This document shows positions 24,844 to 33,449 of a stretch of DNA of 64,000 nucleotides, piece by piece. The notes beneath the pieces are model-generated. The model saw only the letters and a list, made by a program, of their open reading frames with translations, searched no databases and was not told the origin of the DNA. Numbering within the stretch: position 1 is the first letter of the stretch; each line of letters opens with the position of its first letter. This DNA is from Mesorhizobium ciceri WSM4083 (GTDB lineage: Bacteria > Pseudomonadota > Alphaproteobacteria > Rhizobiales > Rhizobiaceae). The translations under genes and the position numbers were made by a program. The stretch spans positions 248,001-312,000 of the forward strand of contig NZ_JAFG01000004.1 in assembly GCF_000519305.1 (NCBI RefSeq), written 5' to 3'.

Positions 24844-26274
24844 TCAGATAACCTTACCCGGATTCATGATGCCGGCCGGATCGAAAGCGGCCTTCACCCT
24901 TCGCATCAGATCGATCGCCATCGGCGGCGCGGTGGCGATCAGTTCGTCGCGTTTCAACTGGCCGATGCCGTGCTCGGCCGAGATCGAACCGTGCAGGCTG
25001 CGCACCACATCGTGCACCGCCTTGTTCATGGGATGATAGAGAGCGAGGAACGCCTCATCATCGCCGTCGACTGGCCGCGAGATATTATAGTGGAGATTGC
25101 CGTCGCCCATATGGCCGAAGCAGACCACGCGGGCGCCTGCACTTACCGACGCCACGGCGCCGGCAGCCTGCGCGATGAAACGTGGGATTGAAGCAATAGG
25201 CACCGAAATGTCGTGCTTGATCGAGGCCCCCTCAGGCTTTTGCGCTTCGGGCAGCACCTCGCGGAAATTCCAGAAGGCATCCCCCTGCCCGAGGCTCGCG
25301 GCAATGACGGCGTCGCCGACGAATTCCTGTTCAAGGCCGGCCGAGAGCACGTCCTCGATCAACGCCCGCGAATCCTCCGACGAACGGCCTGATGAAATCT
25401 GCATCAGCACATACCACGGCCAGTCCTCGATCAGCGGCCGCACCACGCCCTGGGCATGCGCCAGCGTGAAATCATATGGCCGTCTGCCGATCAGTTCGAA
25501 AGCGGTGAGTGCTGCCCCGGCACGGTCCATGGCCAGGCTGAACAGCGAAAGTGCTGCCTCGGGTGACGACAGGCCGGCGAACGCGACTTCGCGCCCCTTC
25601 GGCTTCGGGAACAGCTTGAGCACGGCGGCGGTGATGACGCCGAGCGTGCCTTCGGCACCGACGAACAGGTTTTTCAGGTCGTAGCCGGTGTTGTCCTTCT
25701 TCAGCTTGCGCAGGTCGTCGAACACCTCGCCGGTCGGCAGCACCACCTCGACACCGAGGCAGAGTTCACGCGCATTGCCATAGGCAAGCACGCCGGTGCC
25801 GCCGGCATTGGAGGAAAGATTGCCGCCGATCTGGCAGGAACCTTGCGCGGCCAGCGACAGCGGGAACAGCCGGTCGGCGGCGTCGGCCGCCTCCTGCAGC
25901 GTCTGCAGGATGACACCGGCCTCGACCGTCACGGTGTTGGACAGGACATCGATCTCGCGGATGCGGTTCAGCCGCGACAGCGACAGGACGATTTCGCGCC
26001 CGGAACTGTCCGGCACCTGCGCGCCGACCAATCCGGTGTTGCCGCTTTGCGGCACGATCGGCGTTCCCGTCTCCGTCGCCAGCCGCATGATCCGGCTGAC
26101 TTCGTCAACGCTGCCCGGCCGCAGCACCAGCGATGTCGCGCCGTGCCAGAGCCCGCGCCGCTCAATGAGGTAAGGCGCGATATCGCGCTCGTCGCGCAGC
26201 GCATATTTGTCGCCAACGATGGCGGCGAAGCGATCGATGAGAGCGGAATCGAGTGTCTCTATGATTTCGGTCAT
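24844..26274 (-). CDS. FAD-binding oxidoreductase, D-2-hydroxyacid dehydrogenase type
   Basis: A 476-residue flavoprotein of the FAD_binding_4 / FAD-oxidase_C class. The FAD site includes VVPQSGNTGLVGAQVPDSSG, GGNLSSNAGGTGVLAYGNAR and GAEGTLGVITAAVLKLFPKP; the C-terminal substrate domain carries FGHMGDGNLHYN and EHGIGQLKRDEL with metal-binding histidines. This group oxidises D-2-hydroxyglutarate or D-lactate and passes electrons to ETF or quinone. It ends the transcript that begins with sua5, nine bases upstream. Which hydroxyacid is used cannot be decided from sequence. Confidence 0.92.
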   Translation of the reverse strand: MTEIIETLDSALIDRFAAIVGDKYALRDERDIAPYLIERRGLWHGATSLVLRPGSVDEVSRIMRLATETGTPIVPQSGNTGLVGAQVPDSSGREIVLSLSRLNRIREIDVLSNTVTVEAGVILQTLQEAADAADRLFPLSLAAQGSCQIGGNLSSNAGGTGVLAYGNARELCLGVEVVLPTGEVFDDLRKLKKDNTGYDLKNLFVGAEGTLGVITAAVLKLFPKPKGREVAFAGLSSPEAALSLFSLAMDRAGAALTAFELIGRRPYDFTLAHAQGVVRPLIEDWPWYVLMQISSGRSSEDSRALIEDVLSAGLEQEFVGDAVIAASLGQGDAFWNFREVLPEAQKPEGASIKHDISVPIASIPRFIAQAAGAVASVSAGARVVCFGHMGDGNLHYNISRPVDGDDEAFLALYHPMNKAVHDVVRSLHGSISAEHGIGQLKRDELIATAPPMAIDLMRRVKAAFDPAGIMNPGKVI

Positions 26275-26283
26275 GGGGGAAAA

Positions 26284-27267
26284 CTATGGTGTGGGCTGCG
26301 CGATGTCACGAGGGGCGGCGGCACGCGACAGCCGATCGTTGATCGCTTCGCCGAGCCCGTCGAAGGGAATAGGCTCGACGGCGATGGTTTGCGCGCCGCT
26401 GCGGTCGAGCTCCTGCATATAGGCGAACAGATTGCTCGCCGCTTCGCGCAGGTCACCGGTTTCGGACAAATTGAGGAAGGCTTCGGCGCGGTGCCAGCCT
26501 TGGGCCCTCTGGCCGTCGAAGCCGAGCAAGGCCTCGCCCTCGCCGACCGTTCCGGCATTGAGCCGCATCGCGGCACTTGGCGCATAGTGCGAGGCAAGCA
26601 TGCCCGGCGCCTCGATACCGGCGGTGCCGCCGCGCAACAATTCCATGCCGATGGCCGCCTCGATCTCCTCGGCGGCGATGCCGCCGGGCCTCAGCAGGCG
26701 CATTCTTTCCCCCTCGGCCTTGAGAATCGTTGATTCCAGCCCGACCGGGGTCGCGCCACCATCGACCACCAGCTTTATTCGCGCACCGAGATCGGCGGCC
26801 ACCGCTTGCGCGGTCGTTGCGCTGATCCTGCCGGATGAATTGGCGCTGGGCGCTGCAAGCGGGCGGCCGAGCCTGGCGATCAGCTCGCCGCCAAAGCCCC
26901 TCGGCATGCGCAAGGCAATCGTATCGAGCCCGGCGGTGACCAGCGGATGGATGCCGTTGCCGGGTTGTTGCGGCAGCACCAGCGTCAGCGGACCGGGCCA
27001 GAACGCAAGCGCGAGTTTCTTCGACAACGGATCGAACAGCGCGAGACGCTCGGCCATCGCCATGTCTGCGACATGGGCGATCAGCGGGTTGAAGCGCGGC
27101 CGCCCCTTGGCTTCGAAGATACGCGCCACACCGATGCCGTTGGTGGCGTCGCCGGCGAGCCCGTAGACGGTTTCCGTCGGGATGGCGACGACATCGCCTT
27201 CCATGAGCAGCGCCAGCGCCCGCTCCAGCGCCTCGCCCGAGCCAAGTATTTCAGCCACTCTCGTCAC
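26284..27267 (-). CDS. sua5: L-threonylcarbamoyladenylate synthase (Sua5 type)
   Basis: A 327-residue two-domain Sua5 protein. The N-terminal YrdC domain has AIPTETVYGLAGDA, KGRPRFNPLIAHV and LRMPRG near residues 28-125 and makes threonylcarbamoyl-AMP from threonine, bicarbonate and ATP for the t6A37 tRNA modification. The C-terminal Sua5 domain begins after the APGMLASHYAPSAAMRL linker. It is the longer alternative to TsaC. The gene is followed at nine bases by the FAD oxidoreductase and shares its transcript. Confidence 0.95.
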   Translation of the reverse strand: MTRVAEILGSGEALERALALLMEGDVVAIPTETVYGLAGDATNGIGVARIFEAKGRPRFNPLIAHVADMAMAERLALFDPLSKKLALAFWPGPLTLVLPQQPGNGIHPLVTAGLDTIALRMPRGFGGELIARLGRPLAAPSANSSGRISATTAQAVAADLGARIKLVVDGGATPVGLESTILKAEGERMRLLRPGGIAAEEIEAAIGMELLRGGTAGIEAPGMLASHYAPSAAMRLNAGTVGEGEALLGFDGQRAQGWHRAEAFLNLSETGDLREAASNLFAYMQELDRSGAQTIAVEPIPFDGLGEAINDRLSRAAAPRDIAQPTP

Positions 27268-27302
27268 CTCACAGATGCGGGGTGCGTAGTACGATGGCGG
27301 CC

Positions 27303-27346
27303 GTTGGGCAAGTCACTGTTGGGTAAGTCGGTGTTGGACAAATCGG
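27303..27346. repeat. Three tandem 15-bp repeats upstream of sua5
   Basis: Three consecutive units of form GTTGGGCAAGTCACT occur at 27303-27317, 27318-27332 and 27333-27346 with a few substitutions per unit (GTTGGGTAAGTCGGT, GTTGGACAAATCGG). They lie 36-79 bases ahead of the sua5 start on the other strand, and upstream of the secreted-protein gene at 27446. They may be a regulator array or slippage product. Confidence 0.75.
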
Positions 27347-27445
27347 GGCATTGGCGATTTATCAATTCCTAAAATGCTACGTTTCCACGAAAGCCCGCAT
27401 CAATCGCGGCCTGCTATTGAACAGCTTCTGGGCAAAAGGGGAGCT

Positions 27446-27940
27446 ATGTCAGTGTCTATGCGCATACTGATGGGGATCGTTCTGGCCGCGGTGACCGGTG
27501 GGGCTCAGGCCTCGTCGCTGGTTTTTCCCGGTGCGCCGTCCTCGACACCGTCGATCGTCAGGGTCGGTGCCCCCAACCAGCCTAAAACCGCCGAAGCAGC
27601 CAAGGATGCGCAGTCGGTGCTGGCACTTGGCGCAGCAGAGCCCGACGTCACCTATGAAAAGGTGGCGGCGATCCCGGAAAAGCCGCACGGCTTCCAGCCA
27701 GGCCCGATGGTCATTCGTGGCGGTGTTACCGGTCCTGATTTTCCAGCACCGGCGCCAACCGCTGCACCAGCGACAGGTGCCGCGCCGGCTGCTGGCACGG
27801 CGCCGGTGGCAGGCACAGCGCCGGCAACGGCCACTGCCTCCGCAGCCCCCTCAGGGAACGCCGAGACCCAACCCGCCCCGCCGAGCGCCCCGGCGCAGGC
27901 AGCAGGTCAGCGCATGCCTCCCAACGGCTACACCAAGTAG
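27446..27940 (+). CDS. Secreted Ala/Pro-rich hypothetical protein
   Basis: A 164-residue protein with a Sec signal peptide (MRILMGIVLAAVTGGAQA after a short lead) and a low-complexity C-terminal half made of Ala, Pro, Gly and Thr, including near-repeats such as GTAPVAGTAP. AGGGGAG lies just ahead of the ATG at 27446, which rules out the longer upstream frame. The middle segment (KAEDA-like region through FQPGPMVIRGG) is the only complex sequence. It is probably periplasmic or cell-wall-associated. No family recognised. It is followed by another small secreted protein gene on the same strand. Confidence 0.68.
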   Translation: MSVSMRILMGIVLAAVTGGAQASSLVFPGAPSSTPSIVRVGAPNQPKTAEAAKDAQSVLALGAAEPDVTYEKVAAIPEKPHGFQPGPMVIRGGVTGPDFPAPAPTAAPATGAAPAAGTAPVAGTAPATATASAAPSGNAETQPAPPSAPAQAAGQRMPPNGYTK

Positions 27941-28041
27941 CCCGGCTCAAAGACAGCCTGACATCGATGGCGTGACTTGACGGCGATCTGGCGCCCGGCG
28001 CACGATTGCCAGGCAAACCCCGTTTCGGTTTATGTCAGCCG

Positions 28042-28059
28042 CCAGACGCCATCGTCTGG
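28042..28059. terminator. Small hairpin between two secreted-protein genes
   Basis: CCAGACG (28042-28048) and CGTCTGG (28053-28059) pair around a CCAT loop, followed on the plus strand by ATTTCG. The T content is low, so termination of the 27446-27940 gene is possible but uncertain. Confidence 0.4.
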
Positions 28060-28116
28060 ATTTCGTCAGGCGGTTCTGGCAGACGGGATTTCATGACTAG
28101 GGGTAAAGGGGGGACC

Positions 28117-28506
28117 ATGAGAAAATCTGGAATCGTAACCGCAGCAGGCCTATTGCTGGCGTCACTGCTTGGCGTCGGGGCGGCTCATGCCGACGATATG
28201 CTGGGATCCTATGTCGCGCGCATTTCCGATCGCGACCATCAGGCGAGTGACGGCTATGCGCTGGACAATGCCGCGCAGATGGTGCGGCAGGACCGCGCCA
28301 ACTGGCACAAATTCCACCGCCGCGACAGCGACGACGAGGGCGATGGCTGGTTCAGGACCAACGACCAGCGCGCCGACCTGCAACGCATGCTGGAGCGCGG
28401 CGGCGCGATGAGTTCCTCGACCAAGCGCGCCATCGTCAATGGCGAACCGCTGATCCAAGTCGATGTCTACGAAAACAGCGTGCGCGTCAGTATTCTCGAG
28501 AACTGA
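28117..28506 (+). CDS. Secreted hypothetical protein
   Basis: A 129-residue protein with a clear signal peptide (KSGIVTAAGLLLASLLGVGAAHA, cleaved near residue 26). The mature part of about 100 residues is charged and rich in Asp, Arg and His (ARISDRDHQASDG; KFHRRDSDDEGDGWF) with an ending VDVYENSVRVSILEN. AAAGGGGGG precedes the ATG. The fold and role are not recognised; conserved rhizobial proteins of this look are annotated hypothetical. It ends 47 bases before a bidirectional terminator. Confidence 0.68.
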   Translation: MRKSGIVTAAGLLLASLLGVGAAHADDMLGSYVARISDRDHQASDGYALDNAAQMVRQDRANWHKFHRRDSDDEGDGWFRTNDQRADLQRMLERGGAMSSSTKRAIVNGEPLIQVDVYENSVRVSILEN

Positions 28507-28553
28507 CCGCCGGGGGCGGCTGACAAATCGGCTTCGGGGAAGGCTGATAGGAA

Positions 28554-28577
28554 AAGGCGGCGCCTCAGCGCCGCCTT
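28554..28577. terminator. Bidirectional intrinsic terminator
   Basis: AAGGCGGCGC (28554-28563) and GCGCCGCCTT (28568-28577) form a perfect 10-bp stem with loop CTCA. The minus strand reads into TTTTCC after the stem, ending the acidic-protein gene; the plus strand has a weaker tail for the secreted protein. Confidence 0.85.
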
Positions 28578-28606
28578 GCCATCGATAGACTCGGCGGCTG
28601 AAAGAA

Positions 28607-28906
28607 TCAGGCCGCTTCTTCCTTGTCGTCGTCTTCTTCGGACTCGTCGCCTTCAGCCTTCACGCTGTCCTCGGCGTCGTCTTCGTCCTCATCTTCTTCG
28701 TCTTCATCTTCGTCATCCGAGAGCGTGGCAGCTTCGGTGGACTCTTCGCCTTCTTCATCGTCGCCGTCTTCGTCGTCATCAGACAGGTCAGCGGCTTCGA
28801 TCGCTGCGGCGGCGGCATGATCGAGAATGGTCTCGGAAGCGGATTCAAGCGCCTCGGCGAGAGCCGGGGTTTCTTCTGTCACTTCGATTTCGTGATCGGA
28901 ATTCAT
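28607..28906 (-). CDS. Highly acidic low-complexity small protein
   Basis: A 99-residue protein in which 49 residues are Asp or Glu and only two are Lys. Long acidic runs fill its second half (for example SDDEDEDEEDEDEDD). The first 30 residues (SDHEIEVTEETPALAEALES) are likely helical. The ATG at 28906 has GGAGG six bases upstream. It lacks a signal peptide, so it is cytoplasmic and probably disordered. Such polyanionic proteins can act as chaperones, metal binders or nucleic-acid mimics; none is indicated. It lies between a terminator and glyS. Confidence 0.7.
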   Translation of the reverse strand: MNSDHEIEVTEETPALAEALESASETILDHAAAAAIEAADLSDDDEDGDDEEGEESTEAATLSDDEDEDEEDEDEDDAEDSVKAEGDESEEDDDKEEAA

Positions 28907-29015
28907 GGAAGCCTCCGTGGGGTTGGGGAACATGTCCCTTCTGCCACGGAGAGATCATCGCCATATGACTGTAAGCCGGCTCGAACGGCCGGCAGCAGAG
29001 AATATTTTCTTCGCC

Positions 29016-31394
29016 TTAACCTGCGATCCTGGAGAAATCCGCGACCTGACCGGTGGCCGCGCGGATGCGAGCGAGCAGCGCCAGGCGGTTGGCACGCACC
29101 GCCTGATCCTCATCGTTTACAAGAACATGCTCAAAGAATGAATCAACCGGCTCGCGCAACACGCTAAGCGCCAGCAGCGCGCCGGAAAAGTCATCGTTTT
29201 GAATCGCTTCGCCGGCTTGCTTCTCAGCCTGATTCACCGCCGCAAACAACGATTTCTCGGTATTCTCACGAAACAGCGCCGGCTCAACGGTTTCGGCGAC
29301 CGCCGTTTTCTTCTTCTCCTCGGCGGCCAGAATGTTGGCCGCACGCTTGGTGCCGGCGAGCAGATTCTTACCGTCCTCCGTGTCGAGGAAGGAGCCCAGC
29401 GCTTCGACGCGGCGCACGATCTGCAGCAGGTCGTCGGACTGTGGCGTGATGACCGCATCGATGAGATCGTGGCGCGCACCCTGATCGCGGAGGTAGACCT
29501 TCAGGCGGTCGTGGAAGAAGGCGACGAGATCGGCGACGAATGGCGAAAGCGATGCTTCCAATTCCATCATACGCTGGCCGTCGAAGAACTCTCGTTCCTG
29601 ATCGGCGGAGCCAAAGGTTTGCGAATTTGCGTTGGCCAGTCCGCCTTTCAACAATCTCGAGATCAAGCCCGCTTCCGACAGCAGCTGGCTTGCCCCCTTG
29701 TATTCGCGAATGCGGGAATCGAGCATCGTGACCACACCACGGCTCTCAGCCCCCTCGCCGAAGCGATCATAGGCGGCGAGCGCCGAGGCCACCGTCGCTG
29801 CAATGGCGACACCCAGGGAAAGTCTGATCCTGTTTTCCAGTATGATCCTCACCACACCCAGCGCCGCTCTACGCAGCGCATAGGGGTCCTTCGACCCGGT
29901 CGGCTTTTCGTCAATGGCCCAGAAGCCGGCCAGCGTGTCGAGCTTGTCGGCGAGCGCCACAGCGATCGAAACCGGATCGCTCGGTACGCGATCGGAAGGG
30001 CCTTGCGGCTTGTAGTGTTCTTCCGCGGCAGCGGCGACACTCCCATGCTCGCCTTGCAGCAATGCATACTTGCGGCCCATGGCGCCCTGCAGTTCCGGAA
30101 ACTCGCCAACCACTTCGGTGGTGAGGTCGGCCTTCGCCAGGACGGCAGCGCGACGCGCCAGTGCGGGATCGGCACCGACGATCGGCGCCAGTTCCTCGGC
30201 CAGGTGCTTGATCCGTTCCACCCGCTCGCCTTGCGTGCCGAGCTTGGCATGGAAAGTCACGCCGAGATGGTCGAGGCGGGCCATGCGCTGGTCGAGGGGC
30301 TTCTTGAGGTCAAGCCCGAACTTTTCCGCCGATGCCTCGATCTGGTCGAGATCGGGCAAATCGCCCTGGTCGGTCGTCCAGAAATAAAGCGCGTCGGACA
30401 GGCGGGCGCGCACCACCTTGCCGTTGCCGTGGGCGATCTCCTTGCCGCCATCCTTCGCCTCGATGTTGGCGGTGAGGATGAAGCGGTTGGAAAGCGCGTC
30501 GTCGACACCCTGTGGCCGCGTGACAAAGCACTTCTGGTTGGCCCGGATGGTCAGCCGGATCACCTCGGCCGGAATGGCCAGGAAAGCCTCCTCGAACTCG
30601 CCCATCAGCACGACCGGCCATTCGACCAGCCCGGACACTTCTTCCAGCAGCCCATCGTCCTCGACCAGGTCGAGCCCGTTGGCGAAGGCGAGATTGCGGG
30701 CGTCGGCAAGGATGATCTCCTTGCGGCGGTCGGCATCGAGCACGACCTTCGCCCCTTCCAGCTTGGAAACATAGTCGTCGAAGCGGCGCACCGTGATGGC
30801 ATCAGGCGCATGGAAGCGATGGCCGTAGGTGATGTTGCCGGAGCGGATGCCGTCGATCTCGAAATCGACCAGCACCGGCTCCTCGGTCTCCGGGCCGAAG
30901 GTGCACAGGATCGATTGCAGCGGGCGCACCCAGCGCAGCGAGCCGGGTTTGGCCGAGGCCGGCCCCCAGCGCATCGATTTCGGCCATGGGAAGTTGCGGA
31001 TGATGCCCGGCACCAGTTCGGCGATGATCTCCTCCGCCACCCTGCCCGGCTTCGAAATATGGGCGACATAGAAGTCGCCCTTCTTCGGATCGGAGTGGAC
31101 ATGTGCCTCGGCAACCGAAGCAAGCCCGGCCTTGCGCAGGAAACCCTGGACCGCCTGTTCAGGCGCTGATGTCGAGGGCCCCTTGATTTCCTCACGGATG
31201 TCCTTCGAGCGCGCCGTCAGGCCCCGGATATCGAGGGTCAGCCGCCGTGGCGTCCAGTACTCGCGCGCCGCCTCATAGGTCAGCCCCGCCTCGACCAGGC
31301 CGTCAGTCAGCATCTTCCTGAGATCACCCGCCGCCTTGCGCTGCATGCGGGCGGGAATCTCCTCGGAGCGAAGTTCTAGAAGCAGGTCAGGCAT
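29016..31394 (-). CDS. glyS: Glycyl-tRNA synthetase beta subunit
   Basis: A 792-residue beta subunit of the heterotetrameric bacterial-type glycyl-tRNA synthetase. The start [18 protein letters not shown] is canonical and places the ATG at 31394; the upstream extension is rejected. Further family features are the tRNA-recognition and HD-like regions ([46 protein letters not shown]) and a C-terminal anticodon-binding-like domain ending at KPGDVD-type [22 protein letters not shown]. It charges tRNA-Gly together with GlyQ, encoded upstream on the same strand after a 375-base gap. Confidence 0.97.
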   Translation of the reverse strand: MPDLLLELRSEEIPARMQRKAAGDLRKMLTDGLVEAGLTYEAAREYWTPRRLTLDIRGLTARSKDIREEIKGPSTSAPEQAVQGFLRKAGLASVAEAHVHSDPKKGDFYVAHISKPGRVAEEIIAELVPGIIRNFPWPKSMRWGPASAKPGSLRWVRPLQSILCTFGPETEEPVLVDFEIDGIRSGNITYGHRFHAPDAITVRRFDDYVSKLEGAKVVLDADRRKEIILADARNLAFANGLDLVEDDGLLEEVSGLVEWPVVLMGEFEEAFLAIPAEVIRLTIRANQKCFVTRPQGVDDALSNRFILTANIEAKDGGKEIAHGNGKVVRARLSDALYFWTTDQGDLPDLDQIEASAEKFGLDLKKPLDQRMARLDHLGVTFHAKLGTQGERVERIKHLAEELAPIVGADPALARRAAVLAKADLTTEVVGEFPELQGAMGRKYALLQGEHGSVAAAAEEHYKPQGPSDRVPSDPVSIAVALADKLDTLAGFWAIDEKPTGSKDPYALRRAALGVVRIILENRIRLSLGVAIAATVASALAAYDRFGEGAESRGVVTMLDSRIREYKGASQLLSEAGLISRLLKGGLANANSQTFGSADQEREFFDGQRMMELEASLSPFVADLVAFFHDRLKVYLRDQGARHDLIDAVITPQSDDLLQIVRRVEALGSFLDTEDGKNLLAGTKRAANILAAEEKKKTAVAETVEPALFRENTEKSLFAAVNQAEKQAGEAIQNDDFSGALLALSVLREPVDSFFEHVLVNDEDQAVRANRLALLARIRAATGQVADFSRIAG

Positions 31395-31589
31395 CGGGGT
31401 CAGCTCATGCGGGAGAGTGGTCCGGGCGGGGCATAGCAACTCGGCTGGCCGCTGTCACCCTTTCCAGAAATTTTGGCTGCGCTGTCGGGACGAGGCGATG
31501 CCACCCGTCCTTGGATCAAAGATTTCCATGAACCGAACGCAGCGCTGGAGCGACCCACGCTCAGGCAGGGAACTATTGGCTCAACGATC

Positions 31590-31766
31590 ATGAAAACGGC
31601 ATCCAGACTTCTGCAGATCCTCGCACTCAGCGCCTGCTTCACCGCGCAGGCTCACGGCGCCTTCTCGATGCCGGGTGTGCGGCAGGCATTGCGCACCATC
31701 GACGGTGCCAGCGGTCACACCGTGCCGCCGATCAACATTTCCCTCGAGATGATAAAGCGGGCCTGA
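31590..31766 (+). CDS. Possible small secreted protein between glyQ and glyS
   Basis: A 58-residue frame on the strand opposite to glyQS, filling much of their 375-base gap. It begins KTASRLLQILALSACFTAQAHG, a plausible signal peptide, and continues AFSMPGVRQALRTIDGAS. There is no strong ribosome site near the ATG. Its end lies four bases from the glyQ stop. Coding character is uncertain; the signal-like N-terminus is the main support. Confidence 0.4.
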   Translation: MKTASRLLQILALSACFTAQAHGAFSMPGVRQALRTIDGASGHTVPPINISLEMIKRA

Positions 31767-31769
31767 AAC

Positions 31770-32714
31770 TCAGGCCGCCAGCCCGCCGGCCTGCGTCTTC
31801 AGAAACGCTTCGCCGCAGGCCTTGGCCAGATTGCGCACCCGCAGGATGTAGCTCTGCCGTTCGGTGACCGAAATCACGCCGCGCGCGTCGAGCAGGTTGA
31901 AGACGTGGCTGGCCTTGATGCACTGATCATAGGCGGGGAAAACCATGCGGTGCATCGGCAGATTGTCGTTGGACGCCGGCGCGCCGGCATCGAGCAGCGC
32001 CTTGCACTCGGCCTCGGCGTCCTCGAAGTGGCGCAAAAGCATCGCCGTGTTGGCGTATTCGAAATTGTGGCGCGAATATTCCTGCTCGGCCTGCAGGAAG
32101 ACATCGCCATAGGTGACCTTGTCGGCGCCTTCGCGGCCGTTGAAGTTGAGGTCGTAGACATTGTCGACGCCCTGCACATACATGGCCAGCCGTTCCAGCC
32201 CGTAGGTCAGTTCGCCGGCCACCGGCGCGCACTCGATGCCGCAGACCTGCTGGAAGTAGGTGAACTGCGACACTTCCATGCCGTCGCACCAGCATTCCCA
32301 GCCAAGGCCCCAGGCGCCCAGCGTCGGGCTTTCCCAATCGTCCTCGACGAAGCGGATGTCGTGCAGCAGCGGATCGACGCCGATCGCCGCCAGCGAGCCG
32401 AGATAGAGCTCCTGCAAGTTGGGCGGGTTCGGCTTCAGGATCACCTGATACTGGTAATAATGCTGCAGCCGGTTCGGGTTCTCGCCATAGCGGCCATCCT
32501 TGGGGCGGCGCGACGGCTGGACATAGGCGGCGTTCCAGCGTTTTGGCCCGAGCGCGCGCAGCGTCGTTGCCGGATGAAACGTGCCGGCGCCGACCTCCAT
32601 GTCGTAGGGCTGCAGGATGACGCAGCCATAGGCCGCCCAGTAATTGTGCAAGGTCAGGATCAGCCCCTGGAACGAGCGGCTGGGATGCATATGGGCGGGA
32701 ATTTCAATTGTCAC
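31770..32714 (-). CDS. glyQ: Glycyl-tRNA synthetase alpha subunit
   Basis: A 314-residue alpha (catalytic) subunit. Family features: [59 protein letters not shown] and [20 protein letters not shown]. It forms glycyl-adenylate and works with GlyS. The start taken is GTG at 32714 ([15 protein letters not shown]) with GAGG ahead; GTG at 32732 and ATG at 32690 are alternatives. glyQ and glyS are on the same strand but separated by a gap with a small opposite-strand ORF. Confidence 0.97.
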   Translation of the reverse strand: MTIEIPAHMHPSRSFQGLILTLHNYWAAYGCVILQPYDMEVGAGTFHPATTLRALGPKRWNAAYVQPSRRPKDGRYGENPNRLQHYYQYQVILKPNPPNLQELYLGSLAAIGVDPLLHDIRFVEDDWESPTLGAWGLGWECWCDGMEVSQFTYFQQVCGIECAPVAGELTYGLERLAMYVQGVDNVYDLNFNGREGADKVTYGDVFLQAEQEYSRHNFEYANTAMLLRHFEDAEAECKALLDAGAPASNDNLPMHRMVFPAYDQCIKASHVFNLLDARGVISVTERQSYILRVRNLAKACGEAFLKTQAGGLAA

Positions 32715-32908
32715 GGGTGGCCTCGACAGCACAGGCTAGCTTGCCGGCACGTCCTAGAGACACGGCGGCGAAGCGTCAAGCAAGGCACCGATGCGGTCGC
32801 GCCGGCATTATGGACAATGTTGAAAGCTTTGCAGGGGGCTGACCCATTGCCCATCTCTGGGGCCTGCGCTCTGTTCGCCTGTGCAGCAACGAACAACAGG
32901 TTTCAGCC

Positions 32909-33370
32909 ATGCCCAGCCCGATCGTCATCCGCCCTGTTGCGCGACAGGATTTCGAGCAATGGCTGCCGCTGTGGGATGGCTACAATGCATTTTATGGCCG
33001 TTCGGGCGAAACGGCCCTACCGGGTGAGATCACCCAGATGACATGGTCTCGTTTCTTCGATGCCTATGAGCCGGTCCACGCGCTGGTGGCCGAAGGCGAG
33101 GGACAGCTTCTCGGCCTCGTGCACTATCTCTTCCATCGCAGCACCACGGCAATTGCGCCCAATTGCTATCTGCAGGACCTTTTCACCACGCAGGCTTCGC
33201 GTGGCAAAGGCATCGGACGGGCGCTGATCGAGGGCGTCTACGAGCGCGCCCAGGCGGCCGGCTCAGGCCGGGTATACTGGCTGACGCATGAGACCAATCA
33301 CACGGCGATGAAGCTTTACGACAAGGTCGCCGAACACTCCGGCTTCGTCGTCTATCGCAAGCTCTTCTGA
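32909..33370 (+). CDS. GNAT family N-acetyltransferase
   Basis: A 153-residue single GNAT domain. The acetyl-CoA-binding stretch is QDLFTTQASRGKGIGRALIEGVYERA, and the C-terminal part WLTHETNHTAMKLYDKVAEHSGFVVYRK is typical of a small-molecule or amino-acid acetyltransferase. There is no fused domain. It is a single gene, divergent from glyQ and convergent with the TPR gene through a shared terminator. Substrate unknown. Confidence 0.88.
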   Translation: MPSPIVIRPVARQDFEQWLPLWDGYNAFYGRSGETALPGEITQMTWSRFFDAYEPVHALVAEGEGQLLGLVHYLFHRSTTAIAPNCYLQDLFTTQASRGKGIGRALIEGVYERAQAAGSGRVYWLTHETNHTAMKLYDKVAEHSGFVVYRKLF

Positions 33371-33398
33371 GGCAGCCAGCCGAATACGGTTCAAACGA

Positions 33399-33426
33399 AA
33401 ACGGGACTCCGAAAAGAGCCCCGTTT
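33399..33426. terminator. Bidirectional terminator between GNAT and TPR genes
   Basis: AAACGGGACTC (33399-33409) pairs with GAGCCCCGTTT (33416-33426) with one mismatch around CGAAAA. The plus strand continues into TTTGCATTG and the minus strand into TTTTCGTTTG. It separates two convergent genes, 29 bases after one stop and 24 before the other. Confidence 0.8.
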
Positions 33427-33449
33427 GCATTGAATTCAAATGGCTAACT

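Noticed and set aside
28623..28820. Poly-serine frame on the plus strand
   Set aside because: It is the exact antisense of the Asp/Glu repeats in the acidic protein, which has the ribosome site and terminator.
29199..31169. 656-residue plus-strand frame antisense to glyS
   Set aside because: glyS is certain from its family motifs; the antisense frame is a codon-bias shadow.
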